Under the pieces are notes generated by a model that did not search any database, had not been told where the DNA came from, and saw only the letters and a program-made list of their open reading frames with translations. This document shows positions 5,389 to 5,395 of a stretch of 5,395 bases of DNA, piece by piece. This stretch comes from CAYWNK01 sp047639615 (GTDB taxonomy: Bacteria; Planctomycetota; UBA1135; GCA-002686595). The number at the start of each line of letters is the position of its first letter. The stretch's first letter is position 1. Made by a program: the position numbers and the translations under genes. The DNA lies in assembly GCA_047639615.1 (NCBI GenBank), contig JBLIOL010000353.1:1-5395 (forward strand), given 5' to 3'.

Positions 5389-5395
5389 CCGCACA

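Noticed and set aside
1..5395. tRNA, rRNA, CRISPR array, or defence-system genes
   Set aside because: No cloverleaf, rRNA segment or regularly spaced repeat was seen. The only coding repeats are the two FN3 units, and no defence-related domain is recognisable.

Overview
The window looks like chromosomal DNA from a high-GC member of the Planctomycetota. The strongest evidence is the minus-strand gene filling the left third. It has the PSCyt1 / PSCyt2 (DUF1549) / LamG / PSD1 (DUF1553) architecture that is greatly expanded in planctomycetes and rare elsewhere. The secreted modular metalloprotease on the right, and the fragments between the two genes, fit the same kind of genome. No genus can be named from the sequence alone.

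Layout. Positions 1-1980 (minus) hold the first 660 codons of an exported c-type-cytochrome-like protein, whose C-terminal DUF1553 part runs off the left edge. Positions 1981-3190 contain no intact gene and separate the two divergent genes. This gap is not featureless. It contains (i) a 337-bp internally deleted IS5-family (IS903-like) element at about 2011-2347, in which the N-terminal and C-terminal ends of the transposase can both be read but the middle is gone; (ii) a lower-GC stretch with nothing identifiable at 2348-2632; (iii) what looks like the C-terminal tail of a lost protein at 2633-2878; (iv) a membrane-anchor-like start interrupted by a stop at 2901-3134; and (v) a structured, pyrimidine-rich leader at 3140-3190. 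Positions 3191-5329 (plus) encode a complete 712-residue secreted metzincin protease of the reprolysin-like type, with two tandem fibronectin type III domains and a C-terminal beta-rich domain. The last 66 bases hold a hairpin and a perfect Shine-Dalgarno sequence for a gene that must start at or just past the right edge.

How the parts relate. Both intact genes encode exported proteins, but they are divergent, separated by decayed DNA, and show no sign of sharing an operon or pathway. The window reads as two ordinary planctomycete accessory genes flanking a graveyard of mobile-element and gene remnants. I did not find a convincing new multi-gene system. The observations most worth checking are the internally deleted IS, the competing-hairpin leader without a Shine-Dalgarno in front of the protease, and the putative cysteine switch in the protease propeptide.
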